Below, piece by piece: positions 38,714 through 48,241 of a stretch of DNA of 64,000 nt. The DNA comes from Nitrososphaerota archaeon (GTDB taxonomy: Archaea > Thermoproteota > Nitrososphaeria_A > Caldarchaeales > Calditenuaceae), in contig WUQR01000139.1 in NCBI GenBank assembly GCA_009889515.1, positions 310,001 through 374,000 on the forward strand, read 5' to 3'. The number at the start of each line of letters is the position of its first letter. The first letter of the stretch is position 1. The notes below the pieces were generated by a model, which saw only the letters and a list, made by a program, of their open reading frames with translations, made no database searches and was not told where the DNA came from. The position numbers were made by a program, and so were the translations under genes.

Positions 38714-39496
38714 ATGGTGGCGGCTCGTCCCAGGAAGAGGCATGGAGTTCTCGCCCTCCTATTTCGGAGGAGATCAATCAGAGTCTTCAGGGATGCGAAG
38801 CCCAGCAGGAGTATTCTGGAACTCTTGGTGGAGGCGGGCCAGAGGGCACCGTGCGTCTACCAGTCATACACTGTAATCAACATCGAGAGGCCTGAACTCC
38901 GGGAAAAGATATACGAGTTGACGGAGGACAACATCATTAAGCAGGCCCCGATTCTGCTGCTTCTCTGCATAGATTTTAGAAGGACGCGAATGCTGTTCGA
39001 CCTGCTGGAGCCAGATCACACCCTGGCTAGGCCGCCAAACCCTATAGAGACTGTGGAGGCTATATTCGAGGCCGGCCTGTTCGCGGAGAATCTGATACTG
39101 GCCGGCGAGGCCATAGGGTACTCCTCAGTCATCCTCGACTGGCCCCTTAAGCTTGGACTGGAGCTCCAAAAGATCCTTGACATCCCGGGTGGGGTGGCGC
39201 CACTCTTTTTCATCTGTATGGGTCCGCCTGGTGAGAACCCGCCGACGAGGCCGAGGATGCCTCTCGATTTGGTGCTGATGTACGACTCATATCGCGAGCC
39301 TAGGAGAGAGCAGCTTCAGAAGTATCTTGATGAAGCCTCAGAGAAGCTTGCAGCTGAGGGGTATCTCTTGAAGTATGTCGGTATTCGGTCCACATATAGG
39401 CAATACCTCGCCGAGAAGGTTAGGAGGGATAGGGAGATGGAGGAGCTTGAGGCTGAGACATCCGAGTTTTTAAGGCGGAATGGCCTAACAATTTAG
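38714..39496 (+). CDS. Nitroreductase-family flavoprotein
   Basis: A 260-residue FMN enzyme of the nitroreductase family. FRRRSIRVFRDAKPSR near residue 16 is the usual N-terminal FMN phosphate-binding element; APCVYQSYTVI follows, and EAGLFAENLILAGEAIGYSS near 118 is the dimer-helix region. The C-terminal 60 residues are charged and helical, longer than in minimal family members. Physiological substrate unknown. A ggcaggtg ribosome-binding site lies just before the ATG. Confidence 0.8.
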   Translation: MVAARPRKRHGVLALLFRRRSIRVFRDAKPSRSILELLVEAGQRAPCVYQSYTVINIERPELREKIYELTEDNIIKQAPILLLLCIDFRRTRMLFDLLEPDHTLARPPNPIETVEAIFEAGLFAENLILAGEAIGYSSVILDWPLKLGLELQKILDIPGGVAPLFFICMGPPGENPPTRPRMPLDLVLMYDSYREPRREQLQKYLDEASEKLAAEGYLLKYVGIRSTYRQYLAEKVRRDREMEELEAETSEFLRRNGLTI

Positions 39497-39539
39497 CCCC
39501 TCGACGCGGAGCAACAATTTATTACCAGTCTCAACGCAT

Positions 39540-40607
39540 TTGCCATATGTGGAGATAGAGCAGGAGCTAAACAACTATGCGAGGCTCGTCAACGAGGCCC
39601 TCGAGGAACTCTTCCCCAGAACACCCGGGGAGGACTATTATCGAAGGGTGGCCGGTCTATCTTACGGAGAGATAGACGTATACTCTCTCAACGAGGTTGT
39701 TACAAGGCCTGCATGGGATCTGTTGGATAGGGGTGGTAAGCGATGGAGGCCCGCGCTTGGGATGCTGGTCTACGAGGCCCTCGGCGGCCGTGCCGAGGAC
39801 ATAGTGCAGCTGCTTACAATCCCTGAGCTGATACATAATGGGACACTGATAGTTGATGACGTGGAGGATGGCAGCGAGGTCAGACGTGGGAAGCCCTGTA
39901 TACATAGAATATACGGCGAGGATGTCGCAATAAATGCCGGTAACACTCTATACTATCTCCCAGTTGCCGCCGTCTTGTCGAAAATCCGCATCCCCGAGGC
40001 TGTACAAACCGCCCTCCTGAAAATCTACGTGGAGGAGATGCTCCGACTAAGCCTGGGACAGGCCCTAGACATTGCTTGGCATAGAGGAATTGGCAGGGAT
40101 GTTAATGAGTCGCAGTACCTCCTGATGTGCGACCTAAAGACCGGAAGCCTCGCCAGACTCTCAGTAAGGATTGCGTGCCTAATGGCCGGCGTGGATAGCG
40201 CGATTGAGGAGAAATTCAGCAGGTTCGCCTCCTCCATCGCGGTTGCGTTCCAGATTCAGGACGACCTCCTTAATCTTATAGGAGACGAGTCTCTCTACGG
40301 TAAGGAGATTGGGGGAGATCTGAGGGAGGGTAAGAGGACTTTAATGGTCATACACGCGCTGCGAACACTCCCTAGGGAGAAGAGTGAAAAGCTTCGGAGG
40401 GTGTTAGGCTTGAAGACAGCAGACAGGGCGACGATAGACGAGGCGATAGAGCTGATAAAGTCTAGCGGGGCTATAGAGTATAGCAAGTCCATTGCTAGAC
40501 GCCTCGTAGAGGATGGGTGGAATGCAATAGAGCCTGAGCTGAGGCCAAGCCATGCGAAAGAACTTCTACGCTCACTGGCCGAATACCTGATAGTAAGGAG
40601 CAGATAA
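39540..40607 (+). CDS. Polyprenyl diphosphate synthase (GGPP synthase type)
   Basis: A 355-residue all-helical trans-prenyltransferase starting at TTG 39540. The first aspartate-rich motif is LIVDDVEDGSEVRRGKP near residue 103. The second is QIQDDLLNLIGD near residue 238, followed by GGDLREGKRTLMV. It condenses isopentenyl diphosphate with allylic diphosphates, most likely to geranylgeranyl diphosphate for archaeal lipids. DDVED in place of the full DDxxD-R-R spacing is common in archaeal relatives. Chain length cannot be settled from sequence. Confidence 0.88.
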   Translation: MPYVEIEQELNNYARLVNEALEELFPRTPGEDYYRRVAGLSYGEIDVYSLNEVVTRPAWDLLDRGGKRWRPALGMLVYEALGGRAEDIVQLLTIPELIHNGTLIVDDVEDGSEVRRGKPCIHRIYGEDVAINAGNTLYYLPVAAVLSKIRIPEAVQTALLKIYVEEMLRLSLGQALDIAWHRGIGRDVNESQYLLMCDLKTGSLARLSVRIACLMAGVDSAIEEKFSRFASSIAVAFQIQDDLLNLIGDESLYGKEIGGDLREGKRTLMVIHALRTLPREKSEKLRRVLGLKTADRATIDEAIELIKSSGAIEYSKSIARRLVEDGWNAIEPELRPSHAKELLRSLAEYLIVRSR

Positions 40608-40619
40608 GACCCCGTATTT

Positions 40620-41942
40620 TTAGGGCTTATCGCTAACACCTGCCATGGTCAGGAACTCGCTACTCATACGGGCGAGAGAGTAGAGTTCAACTCCAGCCTC
40701 GCGGAGGAGCTGTTCGGCGCCCTCATCCCTATCAAAGATCACAAAGTATTTGTTTATCACTCCCCCCTCCTCCCGCACTGCCTTCACACACTCAAGCGCG
40801 CTCTTACCAGTGGTGGCCACGTCGTCAACGCCTACATAGAGCATCCCAGGCTTAACCACTCCCTCCACCTTCCGCTCAAGCCCGTGCGCCTTCTTCTCCA
40901 TCCTGACGTATACAAGTCCCACGCCAAGCCTGTCTGCCACAATGCTCGCCAATGGTATTCCTGCAGTAGCTGTGGTCGCTATCTCGAAGCCGGACCTGCC
41001 GACGCGTCTGGATATAGCCCCAGTCATGAGTCTTGCTATGAGCGACCTCGAAACTGGGTCGGAGTATAGCGCCCTACAGTCGATGTAGAGACGGCTCCAC
41101 CCGCCGCTCGAGAGCTGGACCGGCTTCTCATATATGTTCAAGACTCCTTTCGTCCCAATTATTGCCTTACTGGTGAGGATGAATTCCCTACGGCTCGAGA
41201 GGGTTTCAGCGATGCCTGCCGCTTCGACGGCCGGGTCCTCTGCAAGTATTATCGACCGGCCCACATTGATGAGTATCCTCTCACCGCCGGCCCTGATCAT
41301 GGGCGTTGGGTCTCCTCCCTGTGCGCCTAATCCGGGTGAGAGTATTATCGCCTCCTCTCCTATCCTCCTCCTAATCTCGGCTATCTCCTCCTCACCGAGG
41401 CTAGGTGAAAGCCCGACTACGTATCCGTCCACCCCAGCCTCAACCCCCTCCTCAATAAACCTCCAGTAGAGCGGCTCACCATTCACCACGCGACGGAAGT
41501 ATTTCTCGCCGTATCTGCTTGATGGGTGGGCGAGAAGGAACACGCCTAGCCCCTGCCTATGCGCCTCTTCTACCACTTCTCTGACATTGCCGAAGAGGGG
41601 GTTGAGGGTAAAGGCGTCATAGCCTAACCTCGCGATGGTGTTTACACCAGCCTTAGCAGATTCGCCGATGTCTCCGAGCTTACAGTCCAGAATCGCTAAA
41701 AGGTTCAGCTTCTTCGCCAACCCGGTTATAGCTCTGTGCCCGTCTTCCCCCAGGCCGCGCACATGATTCTCATTCAGCTTAACAGCGGAGCAAAACCTGC
41801 CGAGCTGCTGGATCTTGTCGAGACAGAACTTCAGCCTCAAACTAGGCTCCGGGTAGGCCCACGGCGGCGGGTCGAGTCCAAGGCATAGAATGCTGCCAGA
41901 AGCCTCGACAGCCTTATCATACCTATCCCTGAGCAAAGACAC
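40620..41942 (-). CDS. pyrFE: Fused orotidine-5'-phosphate decarboxylase and orotate phosphoribosyltransferase
   Basis: A 440-residue bifunctional protein for the last two steps of UMP synthesis. Residues about 1-250 form the decarboxylase of PyrF group 2, with catalytic LDCKLGDIGESA near residue 85 and SPGLGAQGGDP near 205. Residues about 262-440 form the phosphoribosyltransferase, with the PRPP-binding VDDVATTGKSAL. The order decarboxylase-then-transferase is opposite to that of eukaryotic UMP synthase. It stands divergent from the beta-lactamase-fold gene. Confidence 0.93.
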   Translation of the reverse strand: MSLLRDRYDKAVEASGSILCLGLDPPPWAYPEPSLRLKFCLDKIQQLGRFCSAVKLNENHVRGLGEDGHRAITGLAKKLNLLAILDCKLGDIGESAKAGVNTIARLGYDAFTLNPLFGNVREVVEEAHRQGLGVFLLAHPSSRYGEKYFRRVVNGEPLYWRFIEEGVEAGVDGYVVGLSPSLGEEEIAEIRRRIGEEAIILSPGLGAQGGDPTPMIRAGGERILINVGRSIILAEDPAVEAAGIAETLSSRREFILTSKAIIGTKGVLNIYEKPVQLSSGGWSRLYIDCRALYSDPVSRSLIARLMTGAISRRVGRSGFEIATTATAGIPLASIVADRLGVGLVYVRMEKKAHGLERKVEGVVKPGMLYVGVDDVATTGKSALECVKAVREEGGVINKYFVIFDRDEGAEQLLREAGVELYSLARMSSEFLTMAGVSDKP

Positions 41943-42041
41943 CTGCTAGCGCCTCGTTTCACCTCTTAAAAACGATTTCCATCCCATCGGAAGCGCAATA
42001 GGCTTAAGAGACGTAAAACCTCTCCGAGACCCAATCCCTAA

Positions 42042-42049
42042 ATTTTTAT
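42042..42049 (+). promoter_or_regulatory. TATA box of the beta-lactamase-fold gene
   Basis: atttttat, about 30 bases before the TTG at 42077. This predicts a leaderless message starting at that TTG, or a short leader to ATG 42092. Confidence 0.4.
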
Positions 42050-42076
42050 CAAGCGGCTGCCTCTCCAATACTTGAC

Positions 42077-43057
42077 TTGCCTCTGATAAGGATGGAGGGG
42101 GCTGCGCCGGTTTTCGAGGACCGCGGATCGCGGATCCTCTTTGACGCTGCGGAGGGGCAGGGGTTAAGGTGTCTGAGCCATGCGCACATGGACCACGCAG
42201 GCTCGCCCACAGAGCTCAACGTCATGACGGGCGAGACCCATAAAATCTTCGCCTCCCGCAAAAAATACTATAGGAGATTCATTGAATCCCCCCTCGGGGT
42301 TAAGATAGAATTACCACATGGCATCCACCTCACTGCCCTGAACTCGGGGCACATGCTCGGCTCAAGCATGTTTAAGCTGGAAGCTGACGGCCTCTCCATA
42401 CTATATACAGGCGACATGAACGTCTATGACAACATCCTTCAGAGGGGTGCAGAACAGGACGAGGCCGATGTCCTAGTGATAGAGGCAACCTACGGCTCCC
42501 CCATCTACAAATTCCCGGACAGGGAGGGAATCTACTACGAGATTATCAAGTGGGTGAAAGAGACCCTAGCGCGGGGCGATATACCCGCCCTAAAGGTCTA
42601 CTCGGCCGGCAAGGCTCAGGAAATAGTCGCCCTCATCAACAAGACGCTAAACGTGCCAGTCCTCACCACACCCGAGATCTACAGAATCTCCATGGTCTAT
42701 AAGAACACGTTCAGGTGGCTGGACTTCCTAAAGGCTGGGACCCGGGAGGGCGATGAGGCTGCCAAGAGTGGTGCGGTCTACGTTTCTGCGCGGAGGGACA
42801 TCTCCCAGCTCGCAAACAGGCGTGTCAGATGGGCGCTCGCCACAGGCTGGGTCCTCACCACGAGGCAGGAGGGATTCGACGCCTACTTCCCACTCTCCGC
42901 CCACTCAGACTTCCACGGCCTAGTATCATACGCGAAAAACCATGATTATAAGACAGTCCTCACAATATACGGATTCTCATCCACACTTGCTAGACACCTG
43001 AGGCGCCTCGGAATCAACGCCTACGCCCTCGAGGAAAAAATATGCGTCAGGGTCTAA
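42077..43057 (+). CDS. Metallo-beta-lactamase-fold predicted exonuclease (RNA 3'-processing type)
   Basis: A 326-residue protein of the COG1236-like group. The metal-binding motif is LSHAHMDHAG near residue 33, followed by LNSGHMLGSS near 89, YTGDM near 112 and a C-terminal LSAHSDFHG near 275. The group is related to CPSF-73 and is taken to process RNA. It lacks the KH domains of full aCPSF proteins. Start at TTG 42077 fits the TATA spacing; ATG 42092 is the alternative. Confidence 0.8.
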   Translation: MPLIRMEGAAPVFEDRGSRILFDAAEGQGLRCLSHAHMDHAGSPTELNVMTGETHKIFASRKKYYRRFIESPLGVKIELPHGIHLTALNSGHMLGSSMFKLEADGLSILYTGDMNVYDNILQRGAEQDEADVLVIEATYGSPIYKFPDREGIYYEIIKWVKETLARGDIPALKVYSAGKAQEIVALINKTLNVPVLTTPEIYRISMVYKNTFRWLDFLKAGTREGDEAAKSGAVYVSARRDISQLANRRVRWALATGWVLTTRQEGFDAYFPLSAHSDFHGLVSYAKNHDYKTVLTIYGFSSTLARHLRRLGINAYALEEKICVRV

Positions 43058-43065
43058 GACTCTTT

Positions 43066-43182
43066 TCACTGGCTGGAGCAGGCTATACATAAGCCACACC
43101 TAGGACATCTTCTTGTCCCAGCTGGGACTTCTAAGTGGCACCGAGGACACTCCTCGGCCTCCACCGTCTGCCTACTCAGCAT
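43066..43182 (-). CDS. Mini zinc-ribbon protein, 38 residues
   Basis: From ATG 43182 this encodes 38 residues, with two CxxC pairs (CPRCHLEV and CPRCGLC) that would form a zinc ribbon, plus a final CSSQ tail. The open frame runs back to 43278, but a minus-strand TATA box tttatatc at about 43212-43220 would start transcription near 43192 and fits only the short form. Such small zinc ribbons in archaea are often nucleic-acid- or ribosome-associated; the role here is unknown. Confidence 0.55.
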   Translation of the reverse strand: MLSRQTVEAEECPRCHLEVPAGTRRCPRCGLCIACSSQ

Positions 43183-43280
43183 TGAGCCCCCTAACTGGTC
43201 TGCTGTGGCAGGGGATATAAACCTTGTAGACTCTTGGTAAAGAAATAACGTTAATAAATTAAGAATTCCGCAAATCATAC

Positions 43281-43541
43281 GTGGTCAACGTTAGGATAGT
43301 CTACTGCGTGCCGTGTGGCCATCTTCCGAGGGCGATGGAGCTCGCAAACCACCTGCTACAGACATTCGGCATGGAGTACAATAAACGCTTCTCCGTAACC
43401 CTCGACACATCTGACGGCGGCACCTTTGATGTTTACATAGATGATAAGAAAGTTTATTCGCGGAAGGAGCAGGGAGGTAGGTTCCCGACTGCTGATGAGA
43501 TAGTCAAGGAGGTTAGGGCGAGGGTTCAGATAGCCCGCTGA
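43281..43541 (+). CDS. SelW/Rdx-type thioredoxin-fold redox protein
   Basis: An 86-residue protein of the Rdx/SelT-SelW-SelH family. The redox motif is CVPC at about residues 9-12, directly after the first strand (VRIVYCVPCGH); the rest has the short Rdx layout with FDVYIDDKKVYSR and FPTADEIV. It starts at GTG 43281, about 30 bases after ttaataaatta, so it is likely leaderless. Convergent with the peroxiredoxin gene, overlapping it by 16 bases. A role in thiol redox exchange is inferred. Confidence 0.8.
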   Translation: MVNVRIVYCVPCGHLPRAMELANHLLQTFGMEYNKRFSVTLDTSDGGTFDVYIDDKKVYSRKEQGGRFPTADEIVKEVRARVQIAR

Positions 43542-44005
43542 GCTTCCCTCTCAAGAAACTCGATAGCTAGTTTAACGTGCTCCTCCGGTTTAACCCATTC
43601 TATTATTTTGACTATTCTACCGTCAGGGGAGATTATGAAGGTCTTTCGCTTCGCCGTCTTGAAAATGCTATTATACGCGTCGAAGAGTCGTGATATCTCG
43701 CCGTTCTTGTCGCTGAGCAGCGGGAAGGCTATGTTGTATTTCTGTGCGAATTTCTTGTGGCTCTTAAGGTCGTCGGTGCTTATCCCATAGACTTCAGCTC
43801 CATATCTTGTCAAAACACCCATGTTGTCTCTAAAGCTACAAGCCTCTGATGTGCATCCGGGGGTGTTGTCTCTTGGATAGAAGTAGAGTATTATGTAGCG
43901 GTTCTTTCCAAGCCTCTCACTAAGCCTGAACTCCCCCTCTGTCGAAGGGAGGGAGAAGTCTGGGCAGGTGTCCCCCACTTCCATGCCCGCCAGTACCTTA
44001 CTCAA
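43526..44005 (-). CDS. bcp: Peroxiredoxin of the Bcp/PrxQ type
   Basis: A 159-residue thioredoxin-fold peroxidase. The active segment is FYPRDNTPGCTSEACSFRDN: the peroxidatic Cys follows TPG, and a second Cys five residues later is the resolving Cys typical of PrxQ. It reduces peroxides using a thiol donor. The start overlaps the 3' end of the IscA-like gene by eight bases, so the two are co-expressed, linking peroxide defence and Fe-S handling. Confidence 0.92.
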   Translation of the reverse strand: MSKVLAGMEVGDTCPDFSLPSTEGEFRLSERLGKNRYIILYFYPRDNTPGCTSEACSFRDNMGVLTRYGAEVYGISTDDLKSHKKFAQKYNIAFPLLSDKNGEISRLFDAYNSIFKTAKRKTFIISPDGRIVKIIEWVKPEEHVKLAIEFLEREAQRAI

Positions 44006-44342
44006 TCATAGAGTGGTGGTGTCTACCACAGCTACAGGTCGACTGCTCGTTCGGGTTCTTCACGACGAACCCTTCCAACCCCTCACTCTCTACATAGTCT
44101 ATCTCGGAGCCAGCGAGGAGTGATGCACTGTATTTATCCACAACAACTCTAACACCGTTGTCCTGGACGACAATATCATCTTCCAAAACCTCGTTGTCTA
44201 GAACCATGCCGTAGCGGTATCCGCAACACCCTTGCCCCATTATAAACACCCTGAGCGCCAGCCCCTCCCCCTCACCAGCTAGGTACTCCCTGATCTTGAG
44301 GGCGGCCCTCTCTGTAAGGTTGATCTTGAACTCCTGCATCAC
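43998..44342 (-). CDS. HesB/IscA-type iron-sulfur cluster carrier
   Basis: A 114-residue A-type carrier. The early segment GQGCCGYRYGMVLD (near residue 36) and the C-terminal CSCG give the usual Cys and CxC ligands, with a His-rich end (GRHHHSMIE). The family passes Fe-S clusters to apo-proteins. It heads a two-gene operon with the PrxQ gene. The extra His tail beyond CSCG is slightly unusual. Confidence 0.88.
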   Translation of the reverse strand: MMQEFKINLTERAALKIREYLAGEGEGLALRVFIMGQGCCGYRYGMVLDNEVLEDDIVVQDNGVRVVVDKYSASLLAGSEIDYVESEGLEGFVVKNPNEQSTCSCGRHHHSMIE

Positions 44343-44594
44343 AGGCCAAATCGAAGCTCCCTTCTACATAATCCTTGACTCAGCCCCCAACAATGAGTCT
44401 ACAGCCCAGCCCCGCAGCCTGAATAGCTACGTAGCCCGCAGAACAAGCATGGTGCCTATGGCCCTATTATGCGCCTCGCAGCGGGGTAGGATAAGTTAAT
44501 AAAGGGATTCTAACTTTTTCTCACCAAGTGAATCTGGTTATAGGGATGGTGGTGTATTCTGCCCCAGAAGTCTTCTAAATCTAAAAAGGTTGAG
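44343..44594. other. Intergenic stretch before rpoH
   Basis: A 252-base gap between the divergent IscA-like and rpoH genes. It holds the TATA-like ttaataaa at 44496-44503, which would serve the polymerase operon with a leader of about 70 bases. I see no tRNA or other RNA in it. In frame upstream of the rpoH GTG lies a CTG at 44559 preceded by ggtggtg, which could be a longer, Lys-rich start. Confidence 0.4.
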
Positions 44595-44849
44595 GTGAAA
44601 GAGGTGCCGTCGACGGTCTCGATACTTGAGCATGAGCTGGTTCCGAAGCACGAGATTATGAGCCAGGAGGAGGTACAGGAACTATTGAGCAGATACAGGA
44701 TCACCCTAAACGAGCTTCCGAGGATACTTGCCAGCGACCCAGTGGTGCGTGAGATAGGTGCCAAGCCCGGCGACGTACTTAGGATACATAGAAGGTCACC
44801 CACAGCCGGTCTCTCACACTATTATAGACTGGTGGTGAGGGAGGAGTGA
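44595..44849 (+). CDS. rpoH: RNA polymerase subunit H
   Basis: An 84-residue archaeal Rpb5 C-terminal-like subunit. The signature [13 protein letters not shown] near residue 14 and [14 protein letters not shown] near 59 are diagnostic. It lies at the front of the polymerase operon and overlaps rpoB by four bases (GTGA). The GTG at 44595 gives a usual length; a CTG-initiated form 12 codons longer is possible. Confidence 0.93.
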   Translation: MKEVPSTVSILEHELVPKHEIMSQEEVQELLSRYRITLNELPRILASDPVVREIGAKPGDVLRIHRRSPTAGLSHYYRLVVREE

Positions 44850-47800
44850 GCCCAAAGCCAACCTCTGAACAGTCAGTCCTCACAACCGAAGACCTGATGA
44901 AGGTAGCCGAGGCCTACATCGACGACGCTGGGTTAATCAACCACCACCTAATGTCGTACGACTACTTCGTCAAAGAGGGCCTCAAGAACCTGATAATGAG
45001 CATGAGCCCTGTCGAGATTAAGGCGAGGGGTAAAGCCGAGCTAAAGTTCGAGAGCGTCGAGATAGGGTCTCCGAGGATCGTCGAGATCGACGGGATGGTA
45101 AGGGAGGACGTAACGCCGATGGAGTGTAGGCTGAGAAACCTAACCTACGCGGCGCCAATCTATGTCAAGATGAGCCTATATGTTGATGATAAGCCGGTAG
45201 TCGTCGCTGAGCGCGTTCTTATCGGCTCGATCCCCATCATGGTTAAGTCCTCTATCTGTCCGCTGAGCAGGATGACCCCAGAAGAGCTCGCGGCTATAGG
45301 TGAAGACCCGCTAGACCCAGGCGGCTACTTCATCATAAACGGGTCAGAGAGGGTTATAGTGGCGATAGAGGATCTCTCACCCAACAAGGTTCTCGTGACT
45401 GTGAAGGATCAGAAGGAGAATCCACAGTACTCTGCGATGCTTCTCTCCTCCTCTCAGGGTAGGATGAGTAAGGTTGAGGTCACCTACAAGCCGGGTGGCC
45501 CCATAAAGGTCTTCTTCTCGAGGATCTACAAGGGTATTCCACTGATAGTCATGCTGAGGGCTCTTGGTCTGACTAAGGACAGCGAGATAGTCAATCTCAT
45601 ATCGAACAACTCCGCGATACAGGAGCTTCTCGAGCCGTCATTCAGGGAGGCCGAGGGCGTTGAGACGGCGGATGACGCCCTAGTGTACATAGGGAACAGG
45701 ATAGCCTTCGGCTATGCCGAGGAGTACAGGAAACAGCGGGCTGAGCAGATGATAGACAACATATTCATGCTCCATGTAGGGACGACCCCCGACGCGAGAT
45801 ACAAGAAGGGAATACTCCTATGCGACATAGTTGGGAAGCTACTCGAGACGAGCGTGGGTCTCAGAAAGCCCTCGGACAAAGACCACTACGGTAACAAGAG
45901 GCTGAAGCTGGAGAACCCACTCCTGACAGAACTCTACCGAATGGCTCTCACCAAGCTGATCCGAGACATCAAGTATCAGCTCGAAAAGAGCATGGCGTCG
46001 CGCTATCCAATCACAATCTCACCGTTTGTTAAGCCCAGCATAGTTAACGACGTCGTTATTCACGCATTTGCGACTGGGAACTGGCCCGGTGGGCGTGTTG
46101 GCGTAACACAGCTGTTGAACAGGACTAACTATCTAGCCACTATCAGCCATCTGAGGAGGGTGCAGTCGCCGCTTAGCCGTAGCCAAGCACACTTCGAGGC
46201 AAGAGACCTACACGGGACACACTGGGGTAGAATATGTCCCGTTGAGACGCCAGAAGGAGCGAACTCCGGGCTCGTCAAAAACCTAGCCTTAGGTGCCGAG
46301 GTCACAGTCCCACTCTCGCAGCAGGACAGGATTGAGCTGAAGAGAAGGCTGGTAGACCTCGGTATGGTCGGCGTCTTTGTGGCGCTTGACGAGAGGAGGC
46401 GTGGGCGGAAGAAGACGTATGGTGCAAAAGTCTACTTGGACAACGAGCTGATAGGCTATCATCCGGACGGCCGTGCTCTGGTCCGCGAGCTTAGAGCCTT
46501 ACGTAGGAAGGGTGAGATTAGCCCCGCCGTCAATATCTGCCTAAACGAGTATCCACACATCCAGGAAGTTGAGATTTACACCGACGAGGGCCGGGTCAGG
46601 AGGCCGCTAATAGTGGCGGAGAATGGTGTGCCTAGCATCTCGAGGGCGATGATTGAATCGCTGTCCAATGGGACTTTCAGGTTTAGGGATCTGGTTTCGA
46701 TAGGTGCTGTAGAGTTCTTAGACGCTTCTGAGGAGGAAAACGTCTTGGTCGCCCTCTCTCCAGAAAGCCTGACCCCCAACCACAACTATCTAGAAATTTC
46801 GCCGCTCCTCACGATGGGCGCTGTAGCCTCAATAATACCCTACAGTAACCATAACCAGTCGCCGAGAAACGTCTACGAAGCCTCAATGGCTAAGCAGGCG
46901 CTGGGAGTTCCCCTAACAAGCCTAAACCTGAGGACTGACTCTAGGCTCCACCTACTGGTCTATCCCCAGAAGCCCCTAGTATCTACGCGCTTCACGAAGC
47001 GGCTCTCACTCACAGAGAGGCCAATCGGCCAGAACTTGGTCGTGGCTGTCTTGACAGGATATGGATACAACATGGAGGACGCCGTAGTCCTAAACAAATC
47101 CTCCGTTGAGCGCGGCGTGGGCTACAGCATCAGCTATAGGACCTACGAGGTGGAGGCAAAGCAGTACATAGGCGGTGAGAAGGATAGGCTGGGCATTCCC
47201 GAGCCGAGTGTGAGGGGCTACAGGGGCGAGCAATGCTACCGCGCATTAGACACCGACGGGCTTGCCTTCCCCGAGTCGGAGGTTGTGGGAGGAATGGCTA
47301 TCGTCGGAATGGTTAGCCCTCCACGGTTCATGGAAGAGTACATGAGGGCCCCTGCCAGGGAGATGGTCTGGAGAGACTCGTCTGAGGTCGTTAAGCCTAC
47401 AGAGGCGGGTGTGGTGGATACGATCTTTGTTACTAAGACGCTCGAAGAGACAACCCTAGTCAAAGCCAGGATCAGAACCGACTGCTTTGCAGAGATTGGG
47501 GACAAATTCGCCTCGAGGCATGGTCAGAAGGGCGTTGTAGGCATGCTCTTCCCACAGGCGGACATGCCCTACACTGCCAGCGGGATCGTCCCAGACCTGA
47601 TAATTAATCCACACGCATTCCCCTCCAGAATGACTGTCGGACAGCTGATTGAGAGCCTCGCCGGGAAACTCGCCGGGCTGAAGGGCGAGGAGATCGACGG
47701 CTCACCCTTCATAGGCAAGCCCCTCGAGGAGATAAAGGCGGAGCTAGAGGCTCTCGGCTTTAAGGGCACTGGAACGGAGGTCATGTATGACGGCCTTACA

Positions 47801-48241
47801 GGCAGAAAGTACGAGGTTGAGATATTCGTTGGCGTTGTGTATTATCAGAGGCTACACCACTTGGTCCGGGACAAGATACACGCGAGGTCTAGGGGCCAGG
47901 TTCAGATACTGACGAGGCAGCCTACCGAGGGCCGCTCCCGCGGTGGAGGCCTCAAGTTCGGGGAGATGGAGAGGGACTGCCTAATCGCCTACGGGGCAAG
48001 CTACCTACTCCTCGACCGGCTACTCGAGCAGAGCGACAAGTATTCTGCATACTTCTGCGAGAAGTGCGGGCTACCGGCATACTACGACCTCAAGCAGAAC
48101 CAGCTAATCTGCCCCGTACATGGCAAAGACTTCTCAGGAGTCCAAGTCTCGATGTCGTATGCATTCTTCCTCCTACTGAACGAGCTTCTAGCCATGTGTA
48201 TCTATCCAAAGCTCATCTTCGAGGAGGTGGGTGGGAGTTGA
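44846..48241 (+). CDS. rpoB: RNA polymerase subunit B (undivided)
   Basis: An 1131-residue Rpb2-type subunit, encoded as one gene rather than B' and B''. Recognisable segments are [13 protein letters not shown] near residue 165, [19 protein letters not shown] near 455, [18 protein letters not shown] near 735 and [15 protein letters not shown] near 1032. The C-terminal zinc ligands are CEKCG and CPVHG. It starts at GTG 44846 inside the rpoH stop and ends in TTGA shared with rpoA. Confidence 0.97.
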   Translation: MSPKPTSEQSVLTTEDLMKVAEAYIDDAGLINHHLMSYDYFVKEGLKNLIMSMSPVEIKARGKAELKFESVEIGSPRIVEIDGMVREDVTPMECRLRNLTYAAPIYVKMSLYVDDKPVVVAERVLIGSIPIMVKSSICPLSRMTPEELAAIGEDPLDPGGYFIINGSERVIVAIEDLSPNKVLVTVKDQKENPQYSAMLLSSSQGRMSKVEVTYKPGGPIKVFFSRIYKGIPLIVMLRALGLTKDSEIVNLISNNSAIQELLEPSFREAEGVETADDALVYIGNRIAFGYAEEYRKQRAEQMIDNIFMLHVGTTPDARYKKGILLCDIVGKLLETSVGLRKPSDKDHYGNKRLKLENPLLTELYRMALTKLIRDIKYQLEKSMASRYPITISPFVKPSIVNDVVIHAFATGNWPGGRVGVTQLLNRTNYLATISHLRRVQSPLSRSQAHFEARDLHGTHWGRICPVETPEGANSGLVKNLALGAEVTVPLSQQDRIELKRRLVDLGMVGVFVALDERRRGRKKTYGAKVYLDNELIGYHPDGRALVRELRALRRKGEISPAVNICLNEYPHIQEVEIYTDEGRVRRPLIVAENGVPSISRAMIESLSNGTFRFRDLVSIGAVEFLDASEEENVLVALSPESLTPNHNYLEISPLLTMGAVASIIPYSNHNQSPRNVYEASMAKQALGVPLTSLNLRTDSRLHLLVYPQKPLVSTRFTKRLSLTERPIGQNLVVAVLTGYGYNMEDAVVLNKSSVERGVGYSISYRTYEVEAKQYIGGEKDRLGIPEPSVRGYRGEQCYRALDTDGLAFPESEVVGGMAIVGMVSPPRFMEEYMRAPAREMVWRDSSEVVKPTEAGVVDTIFVTKTLEETTLVKARIRTDCFAEIGDKFASRHGQKGVVGMLFPQADMPYTASGIVPDLIINPHAFPSRMTVGQLIESLAGKLAGLKGEEIDGSPFIGKPLEEIKAELEALGFKGTGTEVMYDGLTGRKYEVEIFVGVVYYQRLHHLVRDKIHARSRGQVQILTRQPTEGRSRGGGLKFGEMERDCLIAYGASYLLLDRLLEQSDKYSAYFCEKCGLPAYYDLKQNQLICPVHGKDFSGVQVSMSYAFFLLLNELLAMCIYPKLIFEEVGGS

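Noticed and set aside
44296-44499. A 67-codon plus-strand frame before rpoH
   Set aside because: It begins antisense to the IscA-like gene, shows no motif, and lies upstream of the rpoH promoter.
44343-44594. Possible tRNA or small RNA in the largest gap
   Set aside because: Some short inverted runs occur, but there is no T-loop GTTCRAAT motif or acceptor pairing on either strand.
48064-48237. Longer N-terminus for rpoA
   Set aside because: The extension lies inside rpoB, and the conserved RpoA N-terminus begins right at TTG 48238.
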